From Ensifer oleiphilus (GTDB lineage: Bacteria; Pseudomonadota; Alphaproteobacteria; Rhizobiales; Rhizobiaceae): a stretch of DNA of 64,000 nt. The position numbers and the translations under genes are program-made. The stretch spans positions 558,001 through 622,000 of the forward strand of contig NZ_JABWDU010000003.1 of NCBI RefSeq assembly GCF_013371465.1, read 5' to 3'. Position 1 is the first letter of the stretch. Every line of letters begins with the position of its first letter. Below the pieces are notes generated by a model that searched no databases, was not told the origin of the DNA, and saw only the letters and a program-made list of their open reading frames with translations. Shown here piece by piece: positions 1 to 7,663 of the stretch.

Positions 1-1
1 C

Positions 2-265
2 TTCAGCCACGAGGATTCCCGGGATGCATTTTCCATTCCACACGATCTGAAGATCCTGAAAGAGGTCTTCACCTTGGAGCCGGGGGGCTACAACCGGTCG
101 AATGCATTCTGGAACGGGCAGTCGATCGGGGGGCTAATAGAGCGATTGCCCGAGCCGCAGCGTTCCGATCTGAAAGAAAGAGCCTCCGCAATCGGCCGGA
201 AGTACGACGACCTCTCTGCCGTCTATCAAGCTAGCAAGGGCGGCAATGCAATCCCCCTCAACTAG
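2..265 (+). CDS. Hypothetical protein, 3' part only
   Basis: The reading frame is open from the left edge of the window and ends at TAG 263-265, giving at least 87 C-terminal residues; the true start lies outside. The visible part is rich in charged residues, with the segments LKILKEVFTLEPGGYN and RSDLKERASAIGRKYDDL, and has no membrane segment or cysteine. I recognise no domain and cannot assign a function. An internal TTG at 74 is an unlikely start because coding-like sequence continues upstream of it. The stop codon is followed at once by a ~100-bp repeat that is also found after the next gene. Confidence 0.5.
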   Translation, partial: FSHEDSRDAFSIPHDLKILKEVFTLEPGGYNRSNAFWNGQSIGGLIERLPEPQRSDLKERASAIGRKYDDLSAVYQASKGGNAIPLN

Positions 266-367
266 AGCACGTCGCGATCTTTCAGATTCGCCTGGCGCGC
301 TTTAAGGTCTTGTTTTCACGCATGTCGTTATCGCAAAACCGCTGCACAGTTTTGCGCGACATGCTTT
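266..367 (+). repeat. Dispersed ~100-bp intergenic repeat, copy 1
   Basis: This stretch matches 1740-1838 in the same orientation over nearly its whole length. Shared blocks include ATCTTTCAGATTCGC, TGGCGCGCTTTAAG, CACGCATGT and CACAGTTTTGCGCGACA. The right half can fold, because GTCGCaAAAC pairs with GTTTTgcGCGAC around a short loop. Each copy starts directly after a stop codon. Similar extragenic repeats are scattered in rhizobial genomes, but I have not matched this one to a named family such as RIME. Confidence 0.7.
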
Positions 368-932
368 GAGGCGTCGCACTCCGCCTTTTTGCGTCGGTTT
401 CGATAGAAGCCGCTGTTGATGGGCTGACGCGTGCGTACGGTGTAGCTCTTGGTGGGCTACACCGAATTCCATGACACGCAACCCTCGCGCTGCGCCCGGT
501 CGGTCATGTGGTCGCGGGCCAAGCGCCCCTCCCGCAATCATTGCGGCATAGCGTTCAAGGCGTTGCCACCTCCAGGTTTACTCGCCGGCAACGACCGGCA
601 GATCGGCTTCCCCTGCATGATCTCCGTCGACGATCGCAAAGCGGCGATGACGCTGTTCACGGAACATTCCGATCGCAGAGTTGAGATAGGCGCGGCTCCT
701 TCAACAGGTGCCGCACATATCGCCCAAACCCTTGCGCCTATCCTGTGCATGGTCCCCGCAAAAAGTTGCGGATATCAACCAATACGCGTATTCCTTCCGC
801 GGAACCGCATTGACGCAACCTGCAAAATCGGCACAACGCGTCGAAGCTACAATCGGCTGGAATCACTCAACTCTTTTGGGGACAACTCGCAAGGGCATCC
901 TAGACAGACTGCATCGTGGGGGCGATGGCTAG
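368..932. other. Non-coding stretch without a recognisable gene
   Basis: Between the first repeat and the methyltransferase gene I find no convincing gene. Overlapping open frames on both strands (for example 449-970 plus and 538-750 minus) have no recognisable domain or good ribosome binding site and look random. A short inverted repeat, GGTGTAG 439-445 with CTACACC 457-463, could form a hairpin. The stretch seems less regular in codon pattern than its surroundings and may be decayed DNA, but no parent gene can be named. Confidence 0.4.
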
Positions 933-1739
933 ATGAAGATACTGAAACGCGTGCGTCAATCTATGATTGAGGGCCTGCCAAACCGGCATTTTGTCCAATT
1001 TACAAACGGCACCAGCGTATTGAAGGGCTACAGCCATCGCATCGCGATGCATAGCAACGATAATACGATGACGGTCATGGACGGAAGCGACAAGCTGCGT
1101 ATTTGCCGCCGCGACCGGCTCTGGCTCTATAAGCGCGGTATCAGCGCCCGCGTGAACCAGCTGGCGGAATCCTATCTGCTTCATCACATCTCGGAACCCC
1201 TCCAGGGCGCCTTTATCGATTGCGGCGCTAATGTCGGCGAATTGGGTGCATACAGCCGCTCCAAGGGCCTGGAGTACCATGCCTTCGAGCCGGAGAGCCT
1301 GGAAGCGGACTGCTGCGACCGTAACAACTTCGGCGGCAAGCCCCAGACAAATCGCTTCGGGCTCTGGTCGAGCGACGGAGAACTGACATTTTACTCCAAG
1401 CCCGGGACTGCAGACGGTTCGCTTTTTGAGACCGAGCAATATGCCGACCGCTTCCAGGTCAAGGTCAGAAGCCTCGATAGCTATGCAGCTGAGACGGGCC
1501 TGACGAATGTCGCCATCTTGAAGATCGAAGCAGAGGGTGCGGAACCGGAAATCCTCGCTGGCGCTCGCAAAACCCTGAAGTCGACGCGCTATGTCACCGT
1601 GGATTGCGGCTTCGAAAAAGGGGTAGCAAAGGAAAGTACCCTCGTCCCGGTCTTCAATCTCCTGTTGGACGCGGGCTTTGAAGCGATCGACTGGAACCCG
1701 CGACGGGTGACGACTCTTTTCAAGAACAGGGCCACTTAA
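933..1739 (+). CDS. FkbM-family SAM-dependent methyltransferase
   Basis: This 268-residue protein is a predicted class I S-adenosylmethionine methyltransferase of the FkbM type, a family that usually O-methylates sugars or polyketides. SAM-binding motif I is FIDCGANVGELG at residues 94-105, followed by the acidic FEPES near 118-122. The FkbM signature VRSLDSY...VAILKIEAEGAEPEIL lies in the second half, then VTVDCG. The N-terminal ~90 residues have no recognised domain. The gene stands alone, with no glycosyltransferase or polysaccharide genes beside it, and is bracketed by two copies of a ~100-bp repeat, so it may be a transferred islet. A long minus-strand frame (900-1751) over the same DNA is a shadow. 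The acceptor substrate is unknown. Confidence 0.8.
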   Translation: MKILKRVRQSMIEGLPNRHFVQFTNGTSVLKGYSHRIAMHSNDNTMTVMDGSDKLRICRRDRLWLYKRGISARVNQLAESYLLHHISEPLQGAFIDCGANVGELGAYSRSKGLEYHAFEPESLEADCCDRNNFGGKPQTNRFGLWSSDGELTFYSKPGTADGSLFETEQYADRFQVKVRSLDSYAAETGLTNVAILKIEAEGAEPEILAGARKTLKSTRYVTVDCGFEKGVAKESTLVPVFNLLLDAGFEAIDWNPRRVTTLFKNRAT

Positions 1740-1838
1740 AGCCCGTCGCAATCTTTCAGATTCGCTTGGCGCGCTTTAAGTTCCTGTTTCCACGCATGTA
1801 GTGTCGCAAACCCACGGCACAGTTTTGCGCGACACTTT
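1740..1838 (+). repeat. Dispersed ~100-bp intergenic repeat, copy 2
   Basis: This is the second copy of the repeat at 266-367, same orientation, beginning at the base after the methyltransferase stop codon. The two copies differ by scattered substitutions and a small gap near GTAGTGTCGC. The terminal GTCGCAAAC...GTTTTGCGCGAC stem is kept, so the element could work as a 3' processing or termination signal as well as a dispersed repeat. Confidence 0.7.
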
Positions 1839-2199
1839 AGGTTCGACCATCGCATGACCAGCTGACTGATGCTCTCGGCGCATTCTCAAGTGATGTGCGC
1901 CGAGGAGCCTGTTGGAGCGCGGGGCATAAGAATTGCGGCGAATTCTTTCAGTGCTGCGACCAAACAAAACTCGACGCCAACGTTGCAATGGCCGCGATGT
2001 GCCACCGCCTTCTGGCCTCATTCTATCCATGCCACGTCCACCGGCGATCGAATATCGCAACCGCCAATGACGACAGCTGCGATTGCATTGCGTTTCCATT
2101 GAGGATTGTGCACTCGATGCGCGCACCAGCCGCAACCTTGCGGCAATGCTCCTCTATCAAATGTGCCGTCGTCGCACAGACACATTGGAGAATCGATGC
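1839..2199. other. Leader region of the two-component operon, no gene seen
   Basis: No convincing gene is present. A perfect inverted repeat, CTCGGCGCA 1874-1882 with TGCGCCGAG 1896-1904, can form a 9-bp hairpin. The frame of the response regulator stays open upstream to 2083, but that extension lacks a ribosome binding site and does not resemble the receiver family, so I treat it as untranslated leader. Confidence 0.4.
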
Positions 2200-2874
2200 A
2201 TGCGCCTACTCCTTGTAGAGGATGAGCCCGAGATGGCTGCCGCGCTCGGCGTCGCCCTTGGTCGGTATGACATGATCCTTGACCACGCGCCGTCGCTCGA
2301 TCACGCCATCGCCGCCATGGCCAATCAGGTCCACGACGCGATCATTCTCGATCGGCAACTGCCTGACGGCGACGGGTTGACGCTCATTCCGCGCGTTCGC
2401 GCGCTGAAGTCGGGAATTCCGGTGATCGTGTTGACTGCACGTGGCAGCGTCGACGAGCGGATCAAAGGACTGGACATGGGCGCCGACGATTATCTCGCCA
2501 AACCCTTCGCCGTCGAGGAGTTGCTGGCAAGGCTTCGCGCGTTGATGCGCCGTGCGCCCGATATCGCACCAATGACTGCGCGCATCGGCAATCTTGTCTT
2601 CGATTTCGATGGTCGGGAAGCCCGCATCGACGGCCGTGTCCTGGAGCTTCCGCGCCGCGAACTGCTCGTGCTGGAGGCGTTGGTGCGGCGGCACGGCAGA
2701 ACCGTGCAGCGCTCGACGCTGGAGGAGTCGGTCTATGGATACGACGACGAGATCCAATCCAATTCGCTCGACGCACATGTTTCGCGGCTGCGCAGAAAGT
2801 TGCTGGAATCGGGTTCCGGCGTGGAAATCCACGGCATTCGCGGGGTTGGATATCTGCTGAGGACATTGTCGTGA
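2200..2874 (+). CDS. OmpR/PhoB-family response regulator
   Basis: This 224-residue transcription factor is the output half of a two-component system. The receiver domain (about 1-115) starts with LLLVEDEPE; the predicted phospho-acceptor is Asp51 in DAIILDRQLPDGDG, with the conserved Thr79 and Lys101 (YLAKPF). A winged-helix DNA-binding domain (about 125-222) ends in the typical SRLRRKL...IRGVGYLL. The ATG at 2200 was chosen because GGAG precedes it by nine bases and the receiver begins at once. The stop overlaps the kinase start (GTGA, 2871-2874), so the pair is translationally coupled. It resembles the QseB/PmrA-type group, but the signal and targets are unknown. The small outer-membrane protein downstream is a plausible but unproven target. 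Confidence 0.9.
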   Translation: MRLLLVEDEPEMAAALGVALGRYDMILDHAPSLDHAIAAMANQVHDAIILDRQLPDGDGLTLIPRVRALKSGIPVIVLTARGSVDERIKGLDMGADDYLAKPFAVEELLARLRALMRRAPDIAPMTARIGNLVFDFDGREARIDGRVLELPRRELLVLEALVRRHGRTVQRSTLEESVYGYDDEIQSNSLDAHVSRLRRKLLESGSGVEIHGIRGVGYLLRTLS

Positions 2875-4208
2875 CCACGAGCGCCAACCACTCGCTGAAG
2901 AAGCGGCTGATCTGGCATATCCTGACATTTCAGGTGCTTTTGCTCGTGGCCGTCATTGCCGGTTTCATGGCCCTTTTGATCAGGGCCGATCTCGGCGGCA
3001 TGATCCTCGACGCCGGTTCGGCATCGATCGCCGCCAGCGCCGTCGAGGTTGGCCCGGACCAGAAGCTGAAACTGAAAGACACGCCCGAACTGCGCGCCAT
3101 GCACGCCGAGACGCCGGGCTTCTGGTTCGTCGTGCGCAACGAGCGCGGCGAGACGGTCCAAAGCGGACCGGTGCCCGACGCCTATCGCAGCATCGGCGAA
3201 CATCTCGACCGCGTGACATTTGCCGATATCCGGGACGGTATGGCGCCTTACATGCTCTCGGCCATCGCCCGGGTGGTTCAGACCGAGAGCGGTACGTATA
3301 CAGTCCTGACGGGCGGTGGACGCCTGTGGAGCGCCTCGTTCGCCGTGTTCTTCCTGACGAACCTGCTGCTGCTGCCGATCGTTCTGATCCTAGTTCTCAT
3401 CCCTGCCTTCGCCATTCCGATCATCGTGCGCCGTGCCTTTGCGAGCCTTGCCGAGGTCGCCGACCATGCCAGAAGCATCGATGTCGACCGTCGCGGCGCC
3501 CGCCTGCCCGACGGTCGCGTCCCCGGCGAAGTGCGCCCGCTCGTCGAAGCGGTCAACGGCGCACTGCAGCGCCTGGACGAAGGTTACGAACGACGCCAGC
3601 GCTTCATCATGGCTGCCGCCCACGAGCTTAGAACACCGGTCGCAATTCTGCAGACGCGTCTTGAGGGCATGGACTTCGGCCCGCTGCGCAGCCGCCTGCT
3701 GGTTGACACCGCCCGTATTGCCGGGCTTGCAGAACAATTGCTCGACCTTGAGCGCATCGATCGCGACAGCGCTCACTTCGCCCCAATCGACCTGGTCTCG
3801 CTCTGCCGGGATGTGGCGGCCGACCTCGCACCTCTCGCACTGTCGGCCGGCTGCGACATCTCCTTTACGCACGGCCCCGAACAGGTCCGTGCGCGCGGAG
3901 ACGCGGGCGCCCTGGAGCGTGCCGTCACCAATCTGGTGCGCAACGCGATCGAGCATGCGGGCGGCCTGATTTCCATTCACGTCGAACGTGGCGGCATCAT
4001 CGAGGTGAGCGACGCAGGTCCCGGCATTCCCGAAAGCGAGCGGGAACGGATCTTCGAGCCATTTCACCGGCTGCAACCGCGCGACCACGGTGCGGGACTT
4101 GGGCTGCATCTCGTCAGCGAGATCGTCAGCCGCCACAAGGGGCACATATCGGTGGTCTGCGCGCAGACTGGCGGTGCCTGCTTCCGGATGACCCTTCCTG
4201 CGGCGTGA
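2871..4208 (+). CDS. Sensor histidine kinase, partner of the upstream regulator
   Basis: This 445-residue inner-membrane kinase starts at GTG 2871, overlapping the regulator stop. Transmembrane segments lie at about 14-36 and 155-187 and enclose a ~120-residue periplasmic sensor region. A HAMP-like linker follows, then the phosphorylated His251 in AAAHELRTPVAIL. The ATP-binding domain has the N box NLVRNAIEHA, the G1 box DAGPGIP and the G2 box GAGLGLHLV, and is complete. All residues needed for autophosphorylation and transfer to Asp51 of the partner are present. The sensor region has no recognisable ligand fold, so the stimulus cannot be named. Confidence 0.9.
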   Translation: MTTSANHSLKKRLIWHILTFQVLLLVAVIAGFMALLIRADLGGMILDAGSASIAASAVEVGPDQKLKLKDTPELRAMHAETPGFWFVVRNERGETVQSGPVPDAYRSIGEHLDRVTFADIRDGMAPYMLSAIARVVQTESGTYTVLTGGGRLWSASFAVFFLTNLLLLPIVLILVLIPAFAIPIIVRRAFASLAEVADHARSIDVDRRGARLPDGRVPGEVRPLVEAVNGALQRLDEGYERRQRFIMAAAHELRTPVAILQTRLEGMDFGPLRSRLLVDTARIAGLAEQLLDLERIDRDSAHFAPIDLVSLCRDVAADLAPLALSAGCDISFTHGPEQVRARGDAGALERAVTNLVRNAIEHAGGLISIHVERGGIIEVSDAGPGIPESERERIFEPFHRLQPRDHGAGLGLHLVSEIVSRHKGHISVVCAQTGGACFRMTLPAA

Positions 4209-4432
4209 GGCGGGCGCGAGCGTCAGCTCGCCTTAAGCCCCGCCACAAAAGCTAACAGGTTATTAATAATAAAATCAGCACTTTAATCGACATTTGCAAT
4301 GTTGATGCAATCCGCGCGGCGCACAAATGCGCACATCTTCCAGCGTCGATGATCGTGCCAGCCCGGCGCGAAGCAAAGAGCGAAGGTGAGAGCGCCGCAA
4401 CCGGCGCCATGTGCAATCCACGGAGCAACGCC

Positions 4433-5071
4433 ATGCAGCAACATTACAAGTTTTCCCTCTGGCTCAGTATCGCCTTCCTGGCAACAGCCGGTATGCAACA
4501 GGCACAGGCCGCCGACCTCTATTCGCCGGAACCGGCTTCTTCCTACCAGGATCCACCGGCCTTCAACTGGACTGGTGCCTATGTCGGCGCCCATGGCGGC
4601 ATCGGCTTTACCGGCACCCCCAATCCGTTTGCCGACCGCAACGGCGTCGCCCTCGGCGGACAGGTCGGCTACAACATGCAGATGGGTCCAGGCATCGTCG
4701 GCGCTGAAATCGAAGGGTCCTATCTCGGCGACACCGAGCACAAGGTCAGCGGTGGCAAGCTCAAGGAGAAATGGCGCGGCGCGATCAAGGCGAAGGCCGG
4801 CCTTTCCTTCGACCAGACACTCGTCTACGGCACCGCCGGTTACGCCATGACCAGCTACAAGAAGTGCGGTGGCGTCCAGAACGATGTCGGCTTCAAGGGC
4901 GGCTATCTGCTCGGCGCCGGCGTCGAGCAGGCCTTTGCCGGCGGCCTGTCGGCGAAGATCGAATACAACTACATCACGACGCCTGATGTGCGCACCAACA
5001 CGGCCTTCGGATCGAGCGAGAAGGACATCAACAGCCATGTCATCAAAGCCGGCGTGAACATGCGCTTCTGA
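4433..5071 (+). CDS. Small outer-membrane beta-barrel protein
   Basis: The ATG at 4433, preceded by CGGAG, gives a 212-residue precursor with a signal peptide (MQQHYKFSLWLS... cut after AQA, before ADLYSPE). The mature part has the alternating beta-strand pattern of Omp25/31-like porin-family proteins of Rhizobiales: an N-terminal WTGAYVGAHGG strand, GGQVGYNMQ, several GxG turns, and a C-terminal phenylalanine (VNMRF) as expected for outer-membrane assembly. The open frame reaches back to 4349, but that extension would bury the signal peptide. The gene has its own ~220-bp upstream region. The length is close to the family norm. The role is probably structural or in permeability; no specific substrate can be given. 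Confidence 0.8.
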   Translation: MQQHYKFSLWLSIAFLATAGMQQAQAADLYSPEPASSYQDPPAFNWTGAYVGAHGGIGFTGTPNPFADRNGVALGGQVGYNMQMGPGIVGAEIEGSYLGDTEHKVSGGKLKEKWRGAIKAKAGLSFDQTLVYGTAGYAMTSYKKCGGVQNDVGFKGGYLLGAGVEQAFAGGLSAKIEYNYITTPDVRTNTAFGSSEKDINSHVIKAGVNMRF

Positions 5072-5232
5072 TGCTTCTCACCTGATCCCTGCGCCGTTGC
5101 CCATTCCTCCCAGGGCGGCGGCGCTCAGATCGAAGTGGAACGACCAAGGCGATGGCCGGCTCGCGGCCCTCGCCTTCACTTTTCGGCCTTCCGCTCAGTT
5201 GACGGCAAGGTTGTCGACCCGTCCCGCCGCGC

Positions 5233-6765
5233 CTAAGCCGCAGCTTCCGAAACCTCGACGTCGGCATTCGAAAGCCGACGCCAAATCGGCGCCATTGCGT
5301 CGGCAATATCCCGATAAAGCTCGTAACGTCGGGTGTAATGGCGCGCCATGGCCGCGTTCGGCCGATAGTGACGCTCCGTCTTCACCATGGCTGCCGCACC
5401 TTCCGAGAAATCGGCAAAGATACCCGCCCCGGTGCCAGCAGCAATCGCTGCCCCCAGCGCACCGGTTTCGCGCGAACGGGCAACCGACACCGGAACCCCA
5501 AGCACGTCGGCAAAGATCTGCGGCCAGATGAGGCTGCGCGATCCGCCACCCGAAAGCACCGCCTCGTCGAAGGTTGCGCCTGCCGTACGCATGGTGGCGA
5601 TGTGCTGGCGATGACCAAATGCGACACCTTCAAGAACCGCACGTACGAGATGCCCCTTCGTGTGCCAGCCGGCGACGCCGTAGAACCCGGCGCGCGCATT
5701 GCCGTCCTGCTGCGCGCCATAAAGGAACGGATGGTAGATGGGGTCGTTGGCGGCAGGCTCGATCTCGGCTGCAAACGCGCAGCAGACATCGTAGGGCGAG
5801 CGGCCGTCTTCGATGCCGTGATCGGCGAAGAACTCGCGCACCAGCCACTCGAGGTTGGCGGCAGACGTCGCGCTCGATTCGATGGCCATGTATCGGCCGC
5901 GGTCGAAGGTGGACGACATGAAGACCGGACCGGAAAGATCAGGACCATCGATGATCACCTGGTTGATGCTCCAGGTCCCGGCAATGATGGAGGCAGCGCC
6001 CGTGCGCGTCACGCCCGAGCCGATGGCAGAAGCGATGACATCGAAGAGACCGCCGACCACCGGCGTGCCCGCCGCAAGGCCCGTCTGTGCTGCCGCCTCC
6101 GGCGTCACCGTGCCGACGACATCGGCACTTTCGGCGAGATCCGGCAAAAGACCGGTTGCCTCGCCGAGGTCGAAGGCGGCCATCAGGTCGCGATCGTAGC
6201 GCCGGTTGACAACGTTCAAGAGGCCGCAGCCGGTCATGTCAGAGACGTCGCTGACCCGCTTGCCGGTCAGGCGGTTGACGATGAAGTCCTTGCACAGAAA
6301 CACCGTGCCGATGCTGGCGAAGGTTTCCGGCTGGTAGCGCTTGAGCCAGGCGAGCAGCGTCGGCGTCTGCGACGGCCATGGGCGCTGCCGGCCGATGGCA
6401 TAGGTCCGGTCGCCGACGCCTTGCGCCTTCCATTCGTCCACGAGCCCGGCCGCACGGGTGTCGAGCGACTGGATGCCGAGAAGCGGCTCTCCGCCCTGAT
6501 CGAGCGCATAAAGCCCGTTACCGTGCCCTGCACAACCGATCGCGACGATCTCGTCGGCGCGGATCCCGGCCCGCTCGACACATTGGCGGATGACTGCCCG
6601 GGCATGGGTCCACAGCTCTTCGAGCCCCCGCTCGACATGCCCGGGCCGCGGAACCCGGCTGTGCCCCTCCTGCGCAGCCGCCGCGATCTCATTGCCCTCG
6701 AGGTCGAAGATCACCGCCTTGATGACAGTGTTTCCGGCGTCGAGTCCCAAAAGATAGTCTGCCAT
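5233..6765 (-). CDS. FGGY-family carbohydrate kinase
   Basis: This 510-residue kinase is the last gene of the minus-strand polyol operon and should phosphorylate the sugar or polyol intermediate made by the pathway. It has the N-terminal phosphate motif LLGLDAGNT (6-13), the FGGY-type catalytic aspartate in GGLFDVIASAIGSG (Asp242), AGTWS near 262-266 and a C-terminal ADP-binding segment SGGGSRS. The start at 6765 follows GGAGGGGTTCTTCA; the frame is open 31 codons further upstream but without a binding site. It resembles xylulose, erythritol and AI-2 kinases about equally, and the GlpD-like neighbour favours a polyol or ketose route. The symbol is left blank because the substrate cannot be read from sequence. 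Confidence 0.85.
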   Translation of the reverse strand: MADYLLGLDAGNTVIKAVIFDLEGNEIAAAAQEGHSRVPRPGHVERGLEELWTHARAVIRQCVERAGIRADEIVAIGCAGHGNGLYALDQGGEPLLGIQSLDTRAAGLVDEWKAQGVGDRTYAIGRQRPWPSQTPTLLAWLKRYQPETFASIGTVFLCKDFIVNRLTGKRVSDVSDMTGCGLLNVVNRRYDRDLMAAFDLGEATGLLPDLAESADVVGTVTPEAAAQTGLAAGTPVVGGLFDVIASAIGSGVTRTGAASIIAGTWSINQVIIDGPDLSGPVFMSSTFDRGRYMAIESSATSAANLEWLVREFFADHGIEDGRSPYDVCCAFAAEIEPAANDPIYHPFLYGAQQDGNARAGFYGVAGWHTKGHLVRAVLEGVAFGHRQHIATMRTAGATFDEAVLSGGGSRSLIWPQIFADVLGVPVSVARSRETGALGAAIAAGTGAGIFADFSEGAAAMVKTERHYRPNAAMARHYTRRYELYRDIADAMAPIWRRLSNADVEVSEAAA

Positions 6766-6820
6766 TGAAGAACCCCTCCCAAGGTTCGCATCGTCATCCT
6801 TGTACCAAACTGAGCTGATC

Positions 6821-7663
6821 TCAGCCCTTCTGATACAGTGCAAAAGCGGCCTCGCCATCGGCGTCGTCGTGCACGATGGCCATCAATCCTCGGACGACGG
6901 CGCTCGGGTTTGCATGCTGGTAGATATTGCGCCCGTAGACCATGCCGACGGCACCCTGCCGCATCAAGGCCGCAGACTTGTCGAATACGGCACGCAAGTC
7001 TTCCTTGCCGCCGCCGCGCACCAGAACCGGGCAGCGCGCCGCCTCCACCACACGGTGGAAATCTTCCGGATTGGTCGTCGGGTCGGCCTTGACGATATCG
7101 GCGCCCATTTCGCGGGCAAGCCGTGTCAACGTGACGATCTTTTCCGCATCGCCATCGACCATGTAGCCGCCGCGCTCGGTGACCGGCTGCATGACCAGTG
7201 GCTCGATCATCAGCGGCATGCCGTATTTTTCGCAATCGGCGCGCACGCGGGAAATGTTGGCGACGCACTGGCGGAAGAGATCCGGCTCGTCCGGCAGCAT
7301 GAACAGGTTGACGACCACGCAGGCGGCATCCATCTCCAGTGCGCCGATCAGCGGCTCGGCCTCGTTCTGCAGCACCGCCCACATGTCGCGGTGGCGAATA
7401 CGGTTGTAGGGATTGCCCATGTCGATGCGCATGACCAAAGCAGGCTTGTCCTTGCCTGGAAGGTCCTGCAGCAGATCGGCCTGACCGTAATTCATCTGGA
7501 TCGCATCGGGCCTGGCCTCGACCAGGGCCTTCACCACAGTCTCCATGTTCTCAAGGCCGTCAAGGAAAGACGGTTCGTTGCAGACGCCATGGTCGATGGC
7601 CACGTCCAGGCAGCGTCCTGCGCCAAAAAGACGGTTCATCCGGACCTTGCGGTTGTTTCGCAT
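6821..7663 (-). CDS. Class I aldolase, DhnA/LsrF-like family
   Basis: This 280-residue protein is a predicted Schiff-base aldolase with a TIM-barrel fold. The lysine expected to bind substrate is Lys192 in GADIVKADPTT, and the phosphate site is VRGGG at 215-219. It belongs with DhnA-type fructose-bisphosphate aldolases and the AI-2 enzyme LsrF. The start at 7663 follows AAAGGAG by a good distance, and the gene begins inside the last 28 bases of the upstream dehydrogenase gene, so the two are coupled. In this operon it probably cleaves, or isomerises by carbon-carbon chemistry, the phosphorylated sugar made by the FGGY kinase. Confidence 0.82.
   Translation of the reverse strand: MRNNRKVRMNRLFGAGRCLDVAIDHGVCNEPSFLDGLENMETVVKALVEARPDAIQMNYGQADLLQDLPGKDKPALVMRIDMGNPYNRIRHRDMWAVLQNEAEPLIGALEMDAACVVVNLFMLPDEPDLFRQCVANISRVRADCEKYGMPLMIEPLVMQPVTERGGYMVDGDAEKIVTLTRLAREMGADIVKADPTTNPEDFHRVVEAARCPVLVRGGGKEDLRAVFDKSAALMRQGAVGMVYGRNIYQHANPSAVVRGLMAIVHDDADGEAAFALYQKG

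Noticed and set aside
449-970. 173-residue plus-strand frame and a 70-residue minus-strand frame before the methyltransferase gene
   Set aside because: No domain, poor start signals and overlap with the methyltransferase start. Considered as a transposase or integrase relic, but nothing specific could be matched.
5338-6768. 476-residue plus-strand frame opposite the FGGY kinase
   Set aside because: Antisense composition only; the kinase on the other strand has all family motifs.
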